Assembly (NCBI GenBank): GCA_001579985.1
Contig: LRSR01002338.1
Span: 1-21,612, forward strand
DNA: 21,612 nt
Reading direction: 5' to 3'
Origin: Hypsibius dujardini
Lineage: Eukaryota; Tardigrada; Eutardigrada; Parachela; Hypsibiidae
This document shows positions 8,003-18,240 of this stretch, piece by piece. A program made the position numbers and the translations under genes. The notes below the pieces were generated by a model that made no database searches, was not told where the DNA came from, and saw only the letters and a list, made by a program, of their open reading frames with translations. The stretch's first letter is position 1. Each line of letters starts with the position of its first letter.

Positions 8003-9791
8003 ATGTCGAAAATGCCAGAACCTCCGCCGGTGGCTCATCATTACCCCACCCAGCCCTATCCGCCACAGGGTCAGCAACAGCAGCAGCCGTATCCCGGTCC
8101 CGGTCAAGTCACTCACCACACCACTGTCATCGTCCGTGATGAGGGCTGCTGCGGCCTTCGTGGACGTGTCCAATGGGTCATTGGATTCAATATAGTACGT
8201 TTGATAATTGAGAGACCATCTGACCTTGTTTGCTGAATTTCTAAAGTAGGGAAAGAAAACTTAAAACGAAGATACTAAAATATTTATATATTCTTCGGGG
8301 ACTGCAAACAGATTATATTAGACAAGAATGTTTTGAATTTTCTAAGTATAATAGAAAATGAGAATAAAATTATATTTTTACTCTTAATAATATAGTGTAA
8401 TATGAATGTATAGTAACGTAATATGAAATTTATACAAAGGCACAAATGCCATGCGTAAAACAGCAAATAATTTAAACTAACAATTCGGTACGAAATTGTG
8501 AAATTGACATAATTAAAAGACGATCCAATCTTGCTTGTTGAATTTCTAAAGTCGAGAAAGGAAACTTAAAAAGAAGACACTAAATTTTTTTATATTCTTC
8601 GGTGCAGATTGCATTAGGCACAAATGTTTAATTTTTTAAAGGTTATAAAAAATCTTGAATAAAAGCTATAATTTTACTCCAAGTAATATTGTTAAAAGTT
8701 GAAGTACATCTTTGTAAAAAAATAGTATAAAATTAATACAAACACAAATACCAAAACGTAAGAAAAAGTGAATAATTCGAACTATCAGTTTGATACGATA
8801 TCAATATTGGACTGGCGAAAAAAGAGCGACTGAATTTTTATGCCAAAGGATCAGTATCGTATCGTAATATCGGGGGTAATGCTTTTGCAATTATTAAGTT
8901 ATTATTATTATTATTAAGCCCTAGACCCGAGGACTGGACGATATCTTCCCAGTTTTAAATGTTAAATGGTAGCTTTGCTCCATCTTTTTGTTGGTTGTAA
9001 TGGTGAATCTGTGCCTTTTGCTAGTGCAATCCTGCTCTCTCTTAATCAGTTAAAAAAAACTCGTACGAAATTGTGAAAATAATTGTTTCATTCAGCATAT
9101 ATACCGGTAGTGCATATGTCAATAAGATCTGATTTCTTGTCAATATGGGATATAAACACACAATAAAGAAACGTTTCCTCATAACAGGTGCTCGGAATAA
9201 TTAATCTCCTAACGGGAATTGTATTCGCCACCGCAGGGATTGATTCGTCCTCAAGAGACGGTCAGTTTTTTATGTCAACGCTTGCCGGTCTGGACATCAC
9301 TGTGGGTATTCTCATGATCATCGCCGGTATCTGCCTGGCTTGTGCTCTCTCCAAGGTACTGTACATGTTCCTTCTTATTAAGCTTGCCAAACCGAGCGCC
9401 CATTCCAGAGACATGACTCTTTTGCTTGCAGAAAGTGCCGGCGTTATTCACGGTGTGGTTCGTTCTGATCGGCATGTACGCTATCCTCAACATTGCCCTG
9501 TTGGGATATGCCGGATACATCTACAGCAAATCCAATGTCGTAAGATTCTGCCTTTTTTAAATTTCTTAAATTTCACATTTCCTAACGTTCCATTTTATTG
9601 TTTTTATTTTTTCAGTCTGGAACGAGTAGCAGCTTCATCGTAATTTGTGTCATTAATTTGATCATTCAAGTAAGCATATGCAGATCAACTGTAGTCTGTT
9701 GAAAACTCCTATACATACTATTTTTGATTTTCCGTATTAGGTGGCCTGCATATCAACCGTCATCAAGTTCAAGCAGTCTCCTCTATATTGA
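8003..9791 (+). CDS. Four-TM array protein, copy 3
   Basis: Exons are 8003-8194, 9188-9355, 9432-9539, 9616-9669 and 9741-9791; the product is 190 residues. All introns are phase 0 with donors GTACGT, GTACTG, GTAAGA and GTAAGC. The start at 8003 was chosen over the in-frame ATG at 8012 because it is the first ATG and has a GAAAATG context. The cytoplasmic tail (1-48) is rich in Pro, Tyr and Gln (YPTQPYPPQGQQQQQPYPG), then HHTTVIVRDEGCCGLRGRVQ with Cys 49-50. TM1 is about 57-79, outer loop 80-95, TM2 about 97-118 (TLAGLDITVGILMIIAG), TM3 about 125-150 and TM4 about 161-183. The C-terminus FKQSPLY is nearly identical to copy 1. Biochemical role unknown. Confidence 0.9.
8203..8810. repeat. Tandem duplication of a ~300-bp intronic block
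   Basis: Unit 1 is about 8203-8505 and unit 2 about 8506-8810. Matching landmarks in the same order are GAATTTCTAAAGT, GAAAACTTAAAA/GAAACTTAAAAA, TATATTCTTCGG, ACAAATGCC/ACAAATACC and the end near GGTACGA/GATACGA. Divergence is substantial, so the duplication is not recent. Confidence 0.75.
8891..8918. repeat. ATT trinucleotide microsatellite
   Basis: A short run of TTATTA units in the intron of copy 3. Confidence 0.7.
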
Positions 9792-10909
9792 AAACACACG
9801 ACTGCCGGAACATTTCCCCCTTTTTGTCTATGTTACCTTGTTAGCGTGTTAACTGATGTCGAGTCTTAAGTTTGATTTCTTATGTCAAGACGAGAAGTAC
9901 AGTAGCTGTAGATGTACTGCGTGTGAGACTGGCGTGATCACGCTTGAAAGCACAAAAAGATCAAATACGCTTAAATATTAGCTCGTTCAGTAACTAATTA
10001 AATCATGCTGGAAGAAAAATATTTTTTTTAACAGTTTTATGCATACGCATTATTTTCCCCACATACAAATGGTACTTCTCTGAGCCAAATTAATGCTTCA
10101 AAAACGGCTAAAATAAATTTTCATTTTTGTTCAACCCTTCAAGAGAGAGTATTAATGCTTTCTCGTAATAAGTAGCTAGATGACGATCCCAGACCAATTA
10201 GATACTACATTTAATCATTTTGAGAGCACATGGAATACTTTTACTCCGTGGATTTATATAGAAATCACCAGGGCAGATGAAATACTTTTTAAAAATGTAC
10301 TTCTGCATTCAAATATTTGTAAAACAAACTGAGCCAGATTGCGTGTGTGCTATTGTTCCGACCCCTTGTGAGATCCTTCTTGTTTTGTGGACAATGGACA
10401 ATAGAATATATCGGAAGATTACGACGTGACTTACTGATATTTGGGACTTCTGCCAAAGTCATAATTCGTGTTTGACTCGGAATTTGAGAATCAGATTAGT
10501 AGTCTCCGGCGAAGGCTTAGCTGTCAAAGAACCCAGCCGGAAACGAGTCAGACAGACAGTCATTTCCTCCCCATGAGTTGGTGAAATTTCGCGGCGAATC
10601 AGAAGAAGGAAATTCGTTACGAATTAAGAGATGTGCTTCTCGCTTCCGGCTGACAACAATCGTTGCTTTATTGTGTAAAGTTCGGATGTAGTACGGTAAG
10701 GCTTAAGATTTTTGGTTTAAGTTCGTGGCCTTCGAATGAATAAATAAGTACACCAGGTTGCGTTACATAGTGATTCTCTCTCTTTATGCGGTGCAATAAA
10801 CGTCCGCTTTTTGTTGTCCTTACTCCTAGTACACATTGTTGACATTTTATTGTCCATTCCCGATGTTGTTGGTCGTTAATTAAGATTTCAATTAAATCTA
10901 CTGTAAAAG
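9792..10909. other. Intergenic region between copies 3 and 4
   Basis: No exon of the array family or any other gene is recognised on either strand. An 87-residue minus frame at 10668-10931 overlaps the start of copy 4 and lacks any feature. AATAAA occurs near 10112 but is far from the stop of copy 3. Confidence 0.5.
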
Positions 10910-12539
10910 ATGTCCAAATTGCTAGAGCCATATCCGGCTAACGAGTACGGTCAGCAGTCCTATCCAGCAGGCCAAACCACCCATACCACGGTGATCATAC
11001 GAGAGAACGGATGCTGCAGTCTTCGCGCACGCGTCCAATGGGTCATCGGATTTAACATAGTACGTACCCAGGGATCATCCAGCGTATATTTGAAACGGAA
11101 AGTTTTTTTAAGACTAATATAAAAATAATGGAGCCGGGTGCAGACAAGTTGCAGTCTAGCGAATTATAATCGCTAAATTGCAATAATAGTTACCGAAATA
11201 ATACAGACGACGCAAAAGTAAAAATTAGTTTATTCAAGGAAAAATTCGGAGGTTTAATAAATAAAATGAAACAAATCCGCTCGAATTCTTGTGCTCCTAA
11301 GAAAATATACCCTCAGGCGATGTTTTTAGCCATCGCTTAAATATTTCGAAATTCTCGTATGAATATTGCTTTAAAGAGAAACTTCATTACTGCATAACAA
11401 CTGCTCAAAAGGTATCTCTGAAAGATCCTATCTTGGTACTCTACCTAATTCCCAAGTTAAACAATTTTGTTGTAGAAAACTGACGATTTTAGCCTTCTTG
11501 ATAACCCTACTTTGAGCATAAAGATCGTTATTGTGCCTTATAAAAATGTGCTGATGCGATCGCTTTGGTTTTGGCGGTGAACAGATTTTTCTATATGCAA
11601 AATGAACACTTTGATATTGCGGCAATCATGTTAATAATTATAGCTCAAAGGCTGTATTTTTGTTTCTTTCTTGTGTGTACGAAACGAAACTGGAAAAATT
11701 GTACAAATGCTAACTTGTGTTAAGCCAGTAACCTGCACTATAATTCAAACAGAGACTGAAAAGAAAAGGACTTTGGAAAATTGTGCCAGGTTATAAGTAC
11801 AGTATTAACTAAAAAGTTCTTCTAATTTTTATTTGGGAGAAGAAACATTTATTCATGACGTTCAACCCCTTATTCCTCTGTTGCAGGTTCTCGGAATCAT
11901 TAATCTCGGGGTCGGCATTAATATGGCAACCATTGCCGCTAGATTTAACTTTCTAGATGGTGAAAAAATATGGGGAACATATGCCGGCCTGGGTATTACA
12001 GTGGGCATATTAATGATCGCCGCCGGAGTCTGCCTAGCCTGTGCACTGTCCAAGGTATTTTCACCCTAATAGCTCTTGTTTTTCCCTTAAAACGAACCCT
12101 GTAATTAAAGCGTCTCCCTCTGTGGTATGTGTACGTGTAGGAAACCCCGGTGTTGTTTACGGCATGGTTCCTGCTGATTGGCCTGTACGCCATCCTCAAT
12201 ATTGCCTGGTTGGGATACGCCGGATATATTTACGGCAAATACACTGCCGTAAGATTCACAGTTCTGATAATTGTTAATTATTGACGGAGACCACAAATTT
12301 CGCTATTCACATCTCTCACGCTGTTTTGGATTGTTTTTGCAGGGCTACGACGCAAGGACTAACGGTCTCATTGCTAATGGCGTCATCAATTTTATCATTC
12401 AGGTGAAGCATAAAGGGTCATTACAATCTGCCATTGCAGTGAACGCTAAAAATTGCAGTTCATTTTTATATGTTGAATTCATTTGCAGGTGGCATGTGTA
12501 TTGACCGTGATCCAGTACAAACAATCGACTCTGCATTAA
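10910..12539 (+). CDS. Four-TM array protein, copy 4
   Basis: Exons are 10910-11059, 11887-12054, 12141-12248, 12343-12402 and 12489-12539; the product is 178 residues, and all introns are phase 0. An in-frame TAA two codons upstream supports the start. The tail is shorter (YPANEYGQQSYPAGQTTHTT) and leads to VIIRENGCCSLRARVQWVIG with Cys 35-36. Exon 2 contains TYAGLGITVGILMIAAGVCL, exon 3 TAWFLLIGLYAILNIAWLG and exon 4 NGVINFIIQ. The end is VIQYKQSTLH. It is closest to copy 3: the same exon 2 and 3 lengths and near-identical TM2 and TM3, pointing to a fairly recent tandem duplication of that pair. Confidence 0.9.
11060..11886 (+). other. Intron 1 of array copy 4
   Basis: An 827-bp AT-rich intron from GTACGT to CTGTTGCAG. 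No repeat or nested gene is recognised; the minus frame at 11428-11625 has no supporting feature. Confidence 0.65.
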
Positions 12540-13632
12540 ATGCGGCAATCAACTCAGTTACCTTTTCGCTTTTTTTTCTTCATTCTCATACTGTTTTTGT
12601 TTTCTAAAACCCCCTGCAGTAGAATTAATTATACGAAAATTAATCAGGAGGCAAGAATTAGCTCAAACTCGGACCACCCTATTTTGCTGTGCGCCTGTAA
12701 AAAATTGGTTTTAACTTGGTTAGTTGAAGGTTTCTGCCACGTGTGTAGCATGGTATATAGCAAAACTTTTGTTTGCAGACTACAAATCTTGAATCTAGTC
12801 TAGTTCACGGTTGGGTGTTGGACACGCTACGCAATTAGATCATGCACAATGAATGGCTGAGTGGGACTGCAGTCCCACCCAGCTGGCCAGAATATGGCGT
12901 GAATATATATAATCAATGGGCGGTTAGACAGATGGCGTGACTAAGACCGTGCAAACGAAGAACGAGCGTGCTCCTCAAAGGCTGGCTGGAGGAAAAGTCG
13001 ATCAAAGGACAAACGAGTTAACGGATTGACGGGCAGACGAATAGCAAAACGGATGCCGCACAAAAGCCGCTTGCCATGGTTGAATTTTCAGCCTCAGAAA
13101 AAAAAACGATTTGATTGGACGGCTGATGTGTAAAAATCCCATTTTTGGAGACAATTCCCAAACAACCGTTTGCCAAAAAAATCCGGTTGCATACGTTTGT
13201 GACTTGACCTTATCCGGATGGGTCAAAGACCGTGGTTAGTGTTTTTGCAATGTTCCTAAAATGAAGTATTTTTGTAGGCAGTACCAACCTCTAGATTAAA
13301 CAAACGTTTGTTGCTGAATAGAGCTCTAACCAGATTGCGCCGTCTGGTGGGTGCCGGGCATCGCAAATTCAAGCGCCCTTTTTCAGTTATTTGTTTGTTC
13401 TTACCAGGAGATAAATCGGGTTTCAAGCAAACTCGCTACACTTGACTTGTGCCTTCACTTGCAATAGCTCACAGTCAGCTGCGGGGCTTGCGCGAAATTT
13501 GGCGTGTCAGCTAAGTACCTTCATCTTTCCTGAAGTACCACACCAGTCCAGGCCTGGTGAGCTACTGAGGCTTACTCCTTCTTTCACACTTGTGCCCAAG
13601 TTCGTGCATTACCGGTCATTCTAATTATAACA
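12540..13632. other. Intergenic region between copies 4 and 5
   Basis: It contains the perfect 18-bp palindrome at 12861-12878 and the shorter copy of the inverted-repeat element (about 12861-13190). The rest shows no exon. CCAGTCCAGGCCTGGTGAGC near 13542 is a short imperfect palindrome. Confidence 0.5.
12861..13190. mobile_element. Short or truncated copy of inverted-repeat element
   Basis: It shares ordered blocks with the element at 13931-14617. GGCTGGCTGGAGGAAAAGTC (near 12981) corresponds to GGTTGACTGGATGAAAAGTC (near 14109), CCGCTTGCCATG (near 13068) to CCACTTGCCATG (near 14498), and TTTTTGGAGACAATTCC (near 13142) to TTTTTGAGGACTATTCC (near 14573). This copy lacks most of the tetranucleotide-like centre. 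A perfect palindrome, GTGGGACTGCAGTCCCAC, marks its left side. No coding capacity is seen. Confidence 0.5.
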
Positions 13633-15869
13633 ATGACGAAAATGAATCTAGAGCAGTACCCGACGGATCCTAATTACCCTATCCCGCAATACCCGCTGGC
13701 ACAGCCACCGCAATACGCCCAGCAATCGCCCTATCCTCCTCCTCAAACATCGGTGCACGTCCATGTACAGCAGCAGCCGCAGCCGCCGGCGAACCACACC
13801 GTCCATACCACCGTCATCCTTAAACGCGAGGGATGCTGCGGAGTTCGAGCGCGTGTCAAATGGGTCATTGGATTTATTATTGTACGAGTGTGACCGTTTT
13901 CTGTTTTGGCGAACCGAATTTTTTAGAAATAGTCTCCAAAAACACGGATGTTTTGGAGACTAAAAGTTAAAGTATGGCAAGCGGCACGTGGTAAATGTTT
14001 GTGATCCGTTCGTCGGTAACTAGCAGAATAATTAATATACACAACAATGAACGGATTTGGGCGGCTGGTCTGAATACCAAACGGATAGTTTCACAAATGG
14101 TGTGCAGAGGTTGACTGGATGAAAAGTCAATCAAGGAACGAACGTTCGGACGTTCGGAAGGACGGAATGGACAAACGGATAAATGAACGGCGGATCCCAC
14201 GGACGGACAAACAGACGGACATGCAGGTGGACAGGCGAACCGACGACAAGCCGATGGATGATCGCACGAACGAACAGATCGACGGAAGAACGAACGAACG
14301 AAAGGATTAGCTGACACGAACCGGAAATTGCCGACCGGTGGATGGAAGCACGGATAAGTGAGTGGGTGGATGAGGAGTTCACAGACACAGAGCGACTACT
14401 GGTGGACGGACGGTCACATAGACTTGCTGACAAGCACCGGTCGGAACAATGTCGGCACCATGAACACACGAGAGGGGATACACATTGTTGCCACATGCCA
14501 CTTGCCATGCTTAAATCTCAACATTCATAAGCCGGGGTTGTTTTTTGCTTGAGAGTCTCCAAAAAAAAAGGATTTTTGAGGACTATTCCATAAAAACAGT
14601 TCGCCCAAAAAACAGTAACATATATAAATGTATTGAAACAATGTGTTGTGTTTGTGTTTTGTCTGCAAATGAAATGGTGCATCTGTAAACTGTCAATTTA
14701 TTTAAATTTTTGTGTCAAATTTAATCAATTCGGTCAATAAAATGTATGCAATCAAGCCTGTAATATTGTTCATAATTTTTTAGTTGTTTGGAATTGCCAG
14801 TGTGGTATTCGGCGCTCAGCTTGCCACCCCACAAAACGAGATTATGAAAACGTTCGCTGGACTGACCATCGCGGTCGGGAGCCTCATGATCACTGCAGGA
14901 GTCTGCCTGGCCATTGCTCTGTCCCATGTAAGGCACTATTTCAACATCTCGATACCACCCCAAAGAACGACAAGAGCCATTTTATTTAACAGAGAGCCCC
15001 CGCACTGTTTACCGTTTGGTACGTGCTGTTTGGTTTTTACGTGGCTCTCAACATTGCATTTCTGGGATACGTGGGATACATTTATACCTCTTCCCGCTAC
15101 ACGGTGAGGCTTCGTATTTCTTTCATGTTTACTTGGGTTCTTTATGGCCTGTTGGAATTTTAATCAAAGGGGATATACGCAATCACCTCTGCCGTATTAC
15201 AGCAACCTTATGCCGATAGTCTTTTGGCGGGATGTGCCGTTAATTTCGTCCTCCAGGTAAGAGCTTCAATTTTCTAAGTTCCTATATTAATTTACGCCAA
15301 TGCTAATCAAATTGTTTGCCATCATGGCGACATCAAAGGATGGCATCAAATGTCAAACTGGCGCAATTAGCTTAATTTTATTTGGGGTTTGATTTGATTT
15401 GATTTTTAAAGTAATTTTATCATTTAATTTTGCTTTGATTTGATGGGAATTAAAACATTTCTCCAATTTGTCACTGTTTTAGCACGTTTTTGTTATGTAG
15501 TTGCAGTGCTCCCCAGTGCTTATGAGAATCTTCTGTTTAAAGTATTTATGAGAATGTTAAATATACCATTAAAATTATTTTCAAAAATTTGATAATGTAC
15601 ATTAATCTCTCATTGTTATCTTATCTCCTTGTTACCTACCAAAACAGCAAACAAAGCAAGGTCGCACAAGTGACCAGAAATTACTAAAAAACTCCGACTA
15701 TGAATCAAATGAGAATCAAATGAATTTCAAATAAAAAAGGGACTCGATTTTGATTCGATTTTACGTTTTTCAATAAGATTATTAATGATGCGGCCTCTTG
15801 TGTTTGTTGTAGATGCCTTGTCTGCTGACGGTCATCAGTTACCATTACTCTCCCTTATATCATATGTGA
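13633..15869 (+). CDS. Four-TM array protein, copy 5 (longest tail)
   Basis: Exons are 13633-13881, 14784-14927, 14993-15103, 15203-15256 and 15813-15869; the product is 204 residues. Introns are phase 0; the first donor is GTACGA rather than GTACGT. The 64-residue tail is the longest of the array and dominated by Tyr-Pro and Gln-Pro. It includes PPQY at 25-28, a PPxY-type WW-domain ligand, and an HVHV tract before HTTVILKREGCCGVRARVKW (Cys 68-69). TM2 contains TFAGLTIAVGSLMITAGVCL and TM3 VWYVLFGFYVALNIAFLG. Exon 5 has drifted (MPCLLTVISYHYSPLYHM), losing the KYKQ motif but keeping SPLY, with three extra residues. Intron 4 is unusually long (556 bp). Confidence 0.88.
13931..14617. mobile_element. 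Inverted-repeat (MITE-like) element, longer copy
   Basis: The left side begins with a perfect hairpin: AGTCTCCAAAA (13931-13941), 9-bp spacer, TTTTGGAGACT (13951-13961). It then reads AAAGTATGGCAAGCGGCACG. The right side carries the inverted counterpart, CCACATGCCACTTGCCATGC (near 14491), and AGTCTCCAAAA (14553-14563). The interior is a degenerate ACGG/GACA tetranucleotide tract. No transposase is encoded. It lies inside intron 1 of copy 5, and a shorter relative lies 5' of the same gene. Confidence 0.6.
14130..14420. repeat. Degenerate ACGG/ACGA tetranucleotide tract
   Basis: Runs such as ACGAACGAACGAAAGG and ACGGACGGACAAACAGACGG are interspersed with variants. They form the centre of the inverted-repeat element. 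Confidence 0.65.
15257..15812 (+). other. Intron 4 of array copy 5
   Basis: This 556-bp intron compares with 71-90 bp for the same intron in the other copies. It contains three GATTT units at 15391-15405 and inverse-sense ATCAAAT phrases near 15700-15730. This suggests an insertion of AT-rich repeat DNA. Confidence 0.65.
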
Positions 15870-17220
15870 AGGGCATTGTGGTCTCCAAAAGAAATCTGTA
15901 TCAGTTGAATGTGTTTTAGCTGTACAATCTGATTGTATGTAGTAATCAGTAATTGTAACCAGTAGAATAATGAGGGACAACGGAATATGGTTCTAGCTGA
16001 AGGTGGATACGCCACAAAATTTTTCAAAACTGGCGGTAAACCTGATCTGTTTTCATCTGGGTCCTCTTTCGGTGCGTACTTTTAATGTTTTATTAGGTTG
16101 TCTGTTTGTATGCGAGGCACACTCCTTTGCAGCCTGTAGAGACTTGCGATTAATTCCCGTAATCATGCCAGCCAGAATACGTATCGAAATAAACTTCTCT
16201 TGCAATTTGTCCATCTAGAATGCAGTTTTAAGTGATTCACGTTAACGAACTATTTTTTTGGAGCTCAAGGGGCGGAGCTATGTGCGCTTTTAAAAGGGAT
16301 AAACTTGTCTTGTGACGTTTAAAAAGATTCGCTTATGGCTCCGCCCGGATCACAGAAAATATTTGGCTGACGCCCCTCGGCTCGAAATTGAATTCTGCAT
16401 GGTCAATCAAGAAAAGTTTATTCCAGTATATATATAAGCTAATCTGCAATGTTCGGATATTGCTACTGACTTTCTTTAGACCGTAAGAAATTACTAACTG
16501 GCTCAGGATATATTTTCTATCCCTTAACACTTCACCTTCTTCTTTTCCTTAGACAAGTCGTTTTCTTTAAAAAAATTTATTTGTCCTTGAACGACAAGTC
16601 CTTTTCCTTGGACTTTATTAATTAAATTAAATTAAATTAAATAAATTATTAACCACTTGAACCATGAATTAATAGACCAAATAATTTTTTTTAGCGACTT
16701 GACCATAAACAAATACTGTAGACTTAATTAGTTGATATCGAGCGCCCCGTCTGCAGTTCCATGCACTTAATTCAATTCCCCTTGCATCCCGGACGCTTCA
16801 TACCGCTATATGCCGTTTTGTATCCAAAAAGGTGAGTTAATTAATTTAGATTTCAGTTTACTCTGACTTTTTGTGTACGACCACAAGTGTGTGTGTGTTT
16901 GTAGTGAGGAGGCGATGCTTCACATGAATATTGTCCCGGCAAGTAATGATTTATGAGAGAAGAGCGAGATATCGCAACAAAATTCACAATCTGGCGGGCA
17001 TTATCTGGCGGGTCTGTATGCCTAGCGATATGATTGTTGGGGCAAAATTTTACGACCTTTCTATTCGGCGAGGTCGGATATGAAGAAGGATACGTCTGGT
17101 TGAGCTCCTTACGCTTCCTGCATTTACTGACTAGTCGATGAAACGGTAATGTCACAATTTCGCGACTTACGTGGTCTTACATTTATCCACTGAAAACAGA
17201 GCCAAATTCGCTGAGGTAAA
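15870..17220. other. Intergenic region between copies 5 and 6
   Basis: Noted items are GC-rich inverted segments near 16263-16388 (GGGGCGGAGC, GGCTCCGCCC), pyrimidine-rich DNA with CCTT phrases at 16540-16610 and an AAATT pentanucleotide run near 16617-16642. A 71-residue + frame (16003-16218) and a 100-residue - frame (16853-17155) show no domain and are not called. Confidence 0.5.
16617..16642. repeat. AAATT pentanucleotide microsatellite
   Basis: A short run of AAATT units in AT-rich intergenic DNA. Confidence 0.6.
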
Positions 17221-18240
17221 ATGGAAGACCTTAGCTGTTGCGGTCCCCGGGGTCGAGTTCAATGGGTAGCGGCTTATAACATTGTAAGTGATATGAACTG
17301 TCTTTACATTTTATTACATTAAACTTTCATTTTCATAGAGTAAACTAAATTCAAAAAGATAAAATAAAATATAAATGAAGACAGTTTAGCAAATTTCCAA
17401 TCACAATTTGTCTATAATGAAAGGATCACTAATCATGTCTGAATGCGATAAAATTGTGATTGAGTAATGTCATGTTAAAATAACCCAAACAACAGAATTC
17501 TGTGTAGCAGTGATGTTCCAGTATTTAGCTATGCTTTTTGATTTTCTATGTAATTGAATCGTATTTATTCAAGAATTTATAAAGTACTCAAAGTATTTAA
17601 TGTAGTAGTATTTAATGATTGTTTAATGTGGAAGTTTGCTGTGATTTAGGTGGTCGGAATTATCAACCTCATCAATAGCGGGTACTTTGCCGGGCCGAAC
17701 TTTCAGTTGAGCTACGCCGACACTTTAGCCGGTTTGGGATTGACTGCGGGAGTTCTTCTACTGGCTGCCGGGATCGTTCTCCTCTTCGGATTGCGAAAGG
17801 TCCGCTGATTGATTGAACGCATTCAAAATCGATAATCCAAGCAAAGGGTTTTATTTTTTCCAGCGAAATTCGAGTTACTTTGTGGCCTGGTTAGTGCTAA
17901 TTGTGATTTACCTAATTTTCGCCGTGTCTTCCATCGGCTTTGACCTCTTTGTCATCGTCAACTACAACTTATACGGAGTAAGTACTATTCCACATTTTTT
18001 GTAATTCCATTTTGGGCAATATTCGACCCTTTATCTGAGCGTATATACTTGTTCGCAGGGATATGCTACGTACACTGTGTCCGTGGGATTCATATTTCTC
18101 CTCATTCAAGTGAGCATTCAAAAATACTGCCGCTCCGCCTTCAATGAAACGAGAACAACTATTGTGGTGAATTTGACATTTGTTTACAGGCTGTTTGCAT
18201 CTGGGTGGTACTGCGCTATCGAAGAAACTGTCTCTACTAA
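17221..18240 (+). CDS. Four-TM array protein, copy 6 (minimal tail)
   Basis: Exons are 17221-17283, 17650-17799, 17864-17977, 18059-18109 and 18190-18240; the product is 142 residues, and all introns are phase 0. An in-frame TGA three codons upstream supports the start. The tail is only five residues before the conserved block (MEDLSCCGPRGRVQWVAAYN), so the Pro/Tyr tract and HTTV motif are absent. Exon 2 keeps ADTLAGLGLTAGVLLLAAG. TM3 is divergent (AWLVLIVIYLIFAVSSIG) and lacks the A-I-L-N-I motif of the others. The C-terminus is VLRYRRNCLY. The second donor (GTCCGC) is weak. The most distant member, at the array edge, it may approximate an ancestral short form or be a reduced one. Confidence 0.85.
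17284..17649 (+). other. Intron 1 of array copy 6
   Basis: A 366-bp AT-rich intron with a GTAAGT donor and TGTGATTTAG acceptor. No other content is recognised. Confidence 0.65.

Larger units (their letters stand above)
8195..9187 (+). other. Intron 1 of array copy 3
   Basis: At 993 bp this is the longest first intron of the array. Its first 600 bp are two tandem copies of one ~300-bp block. An ATT-repeat sits at 8891-8918, and a short third echo of the block end (TACGAAATTGTGAAA) lies near 9063. No coding exon is seen. Confidence 0.7.
13882..14783 (+). other. Intron 1 of array copy 5
   Basis: A 902-bp intron ending in TTTTTTAG. Most of it is the inverted-repeat element at 13931-14617 with its tetranucleotide centre. 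The several long open frames on both strands here are artefacts of that repeat. Confidence 0.65.

Noticed and set aside
13967-14552. Several long overlapping frames on both strands
   Set aside because: They are produced by the degenerate ACGG/ACGA tetranucleotide tract inside an intronic element; composition is purely repeat-driven.
16003-16218. 71-residue + frame with a donor-like TCGGTGCGT and an acceptor-like TTATTAG inside
   Set aside because: Neither flank matches any exon of the array family and the composition is not convincing.
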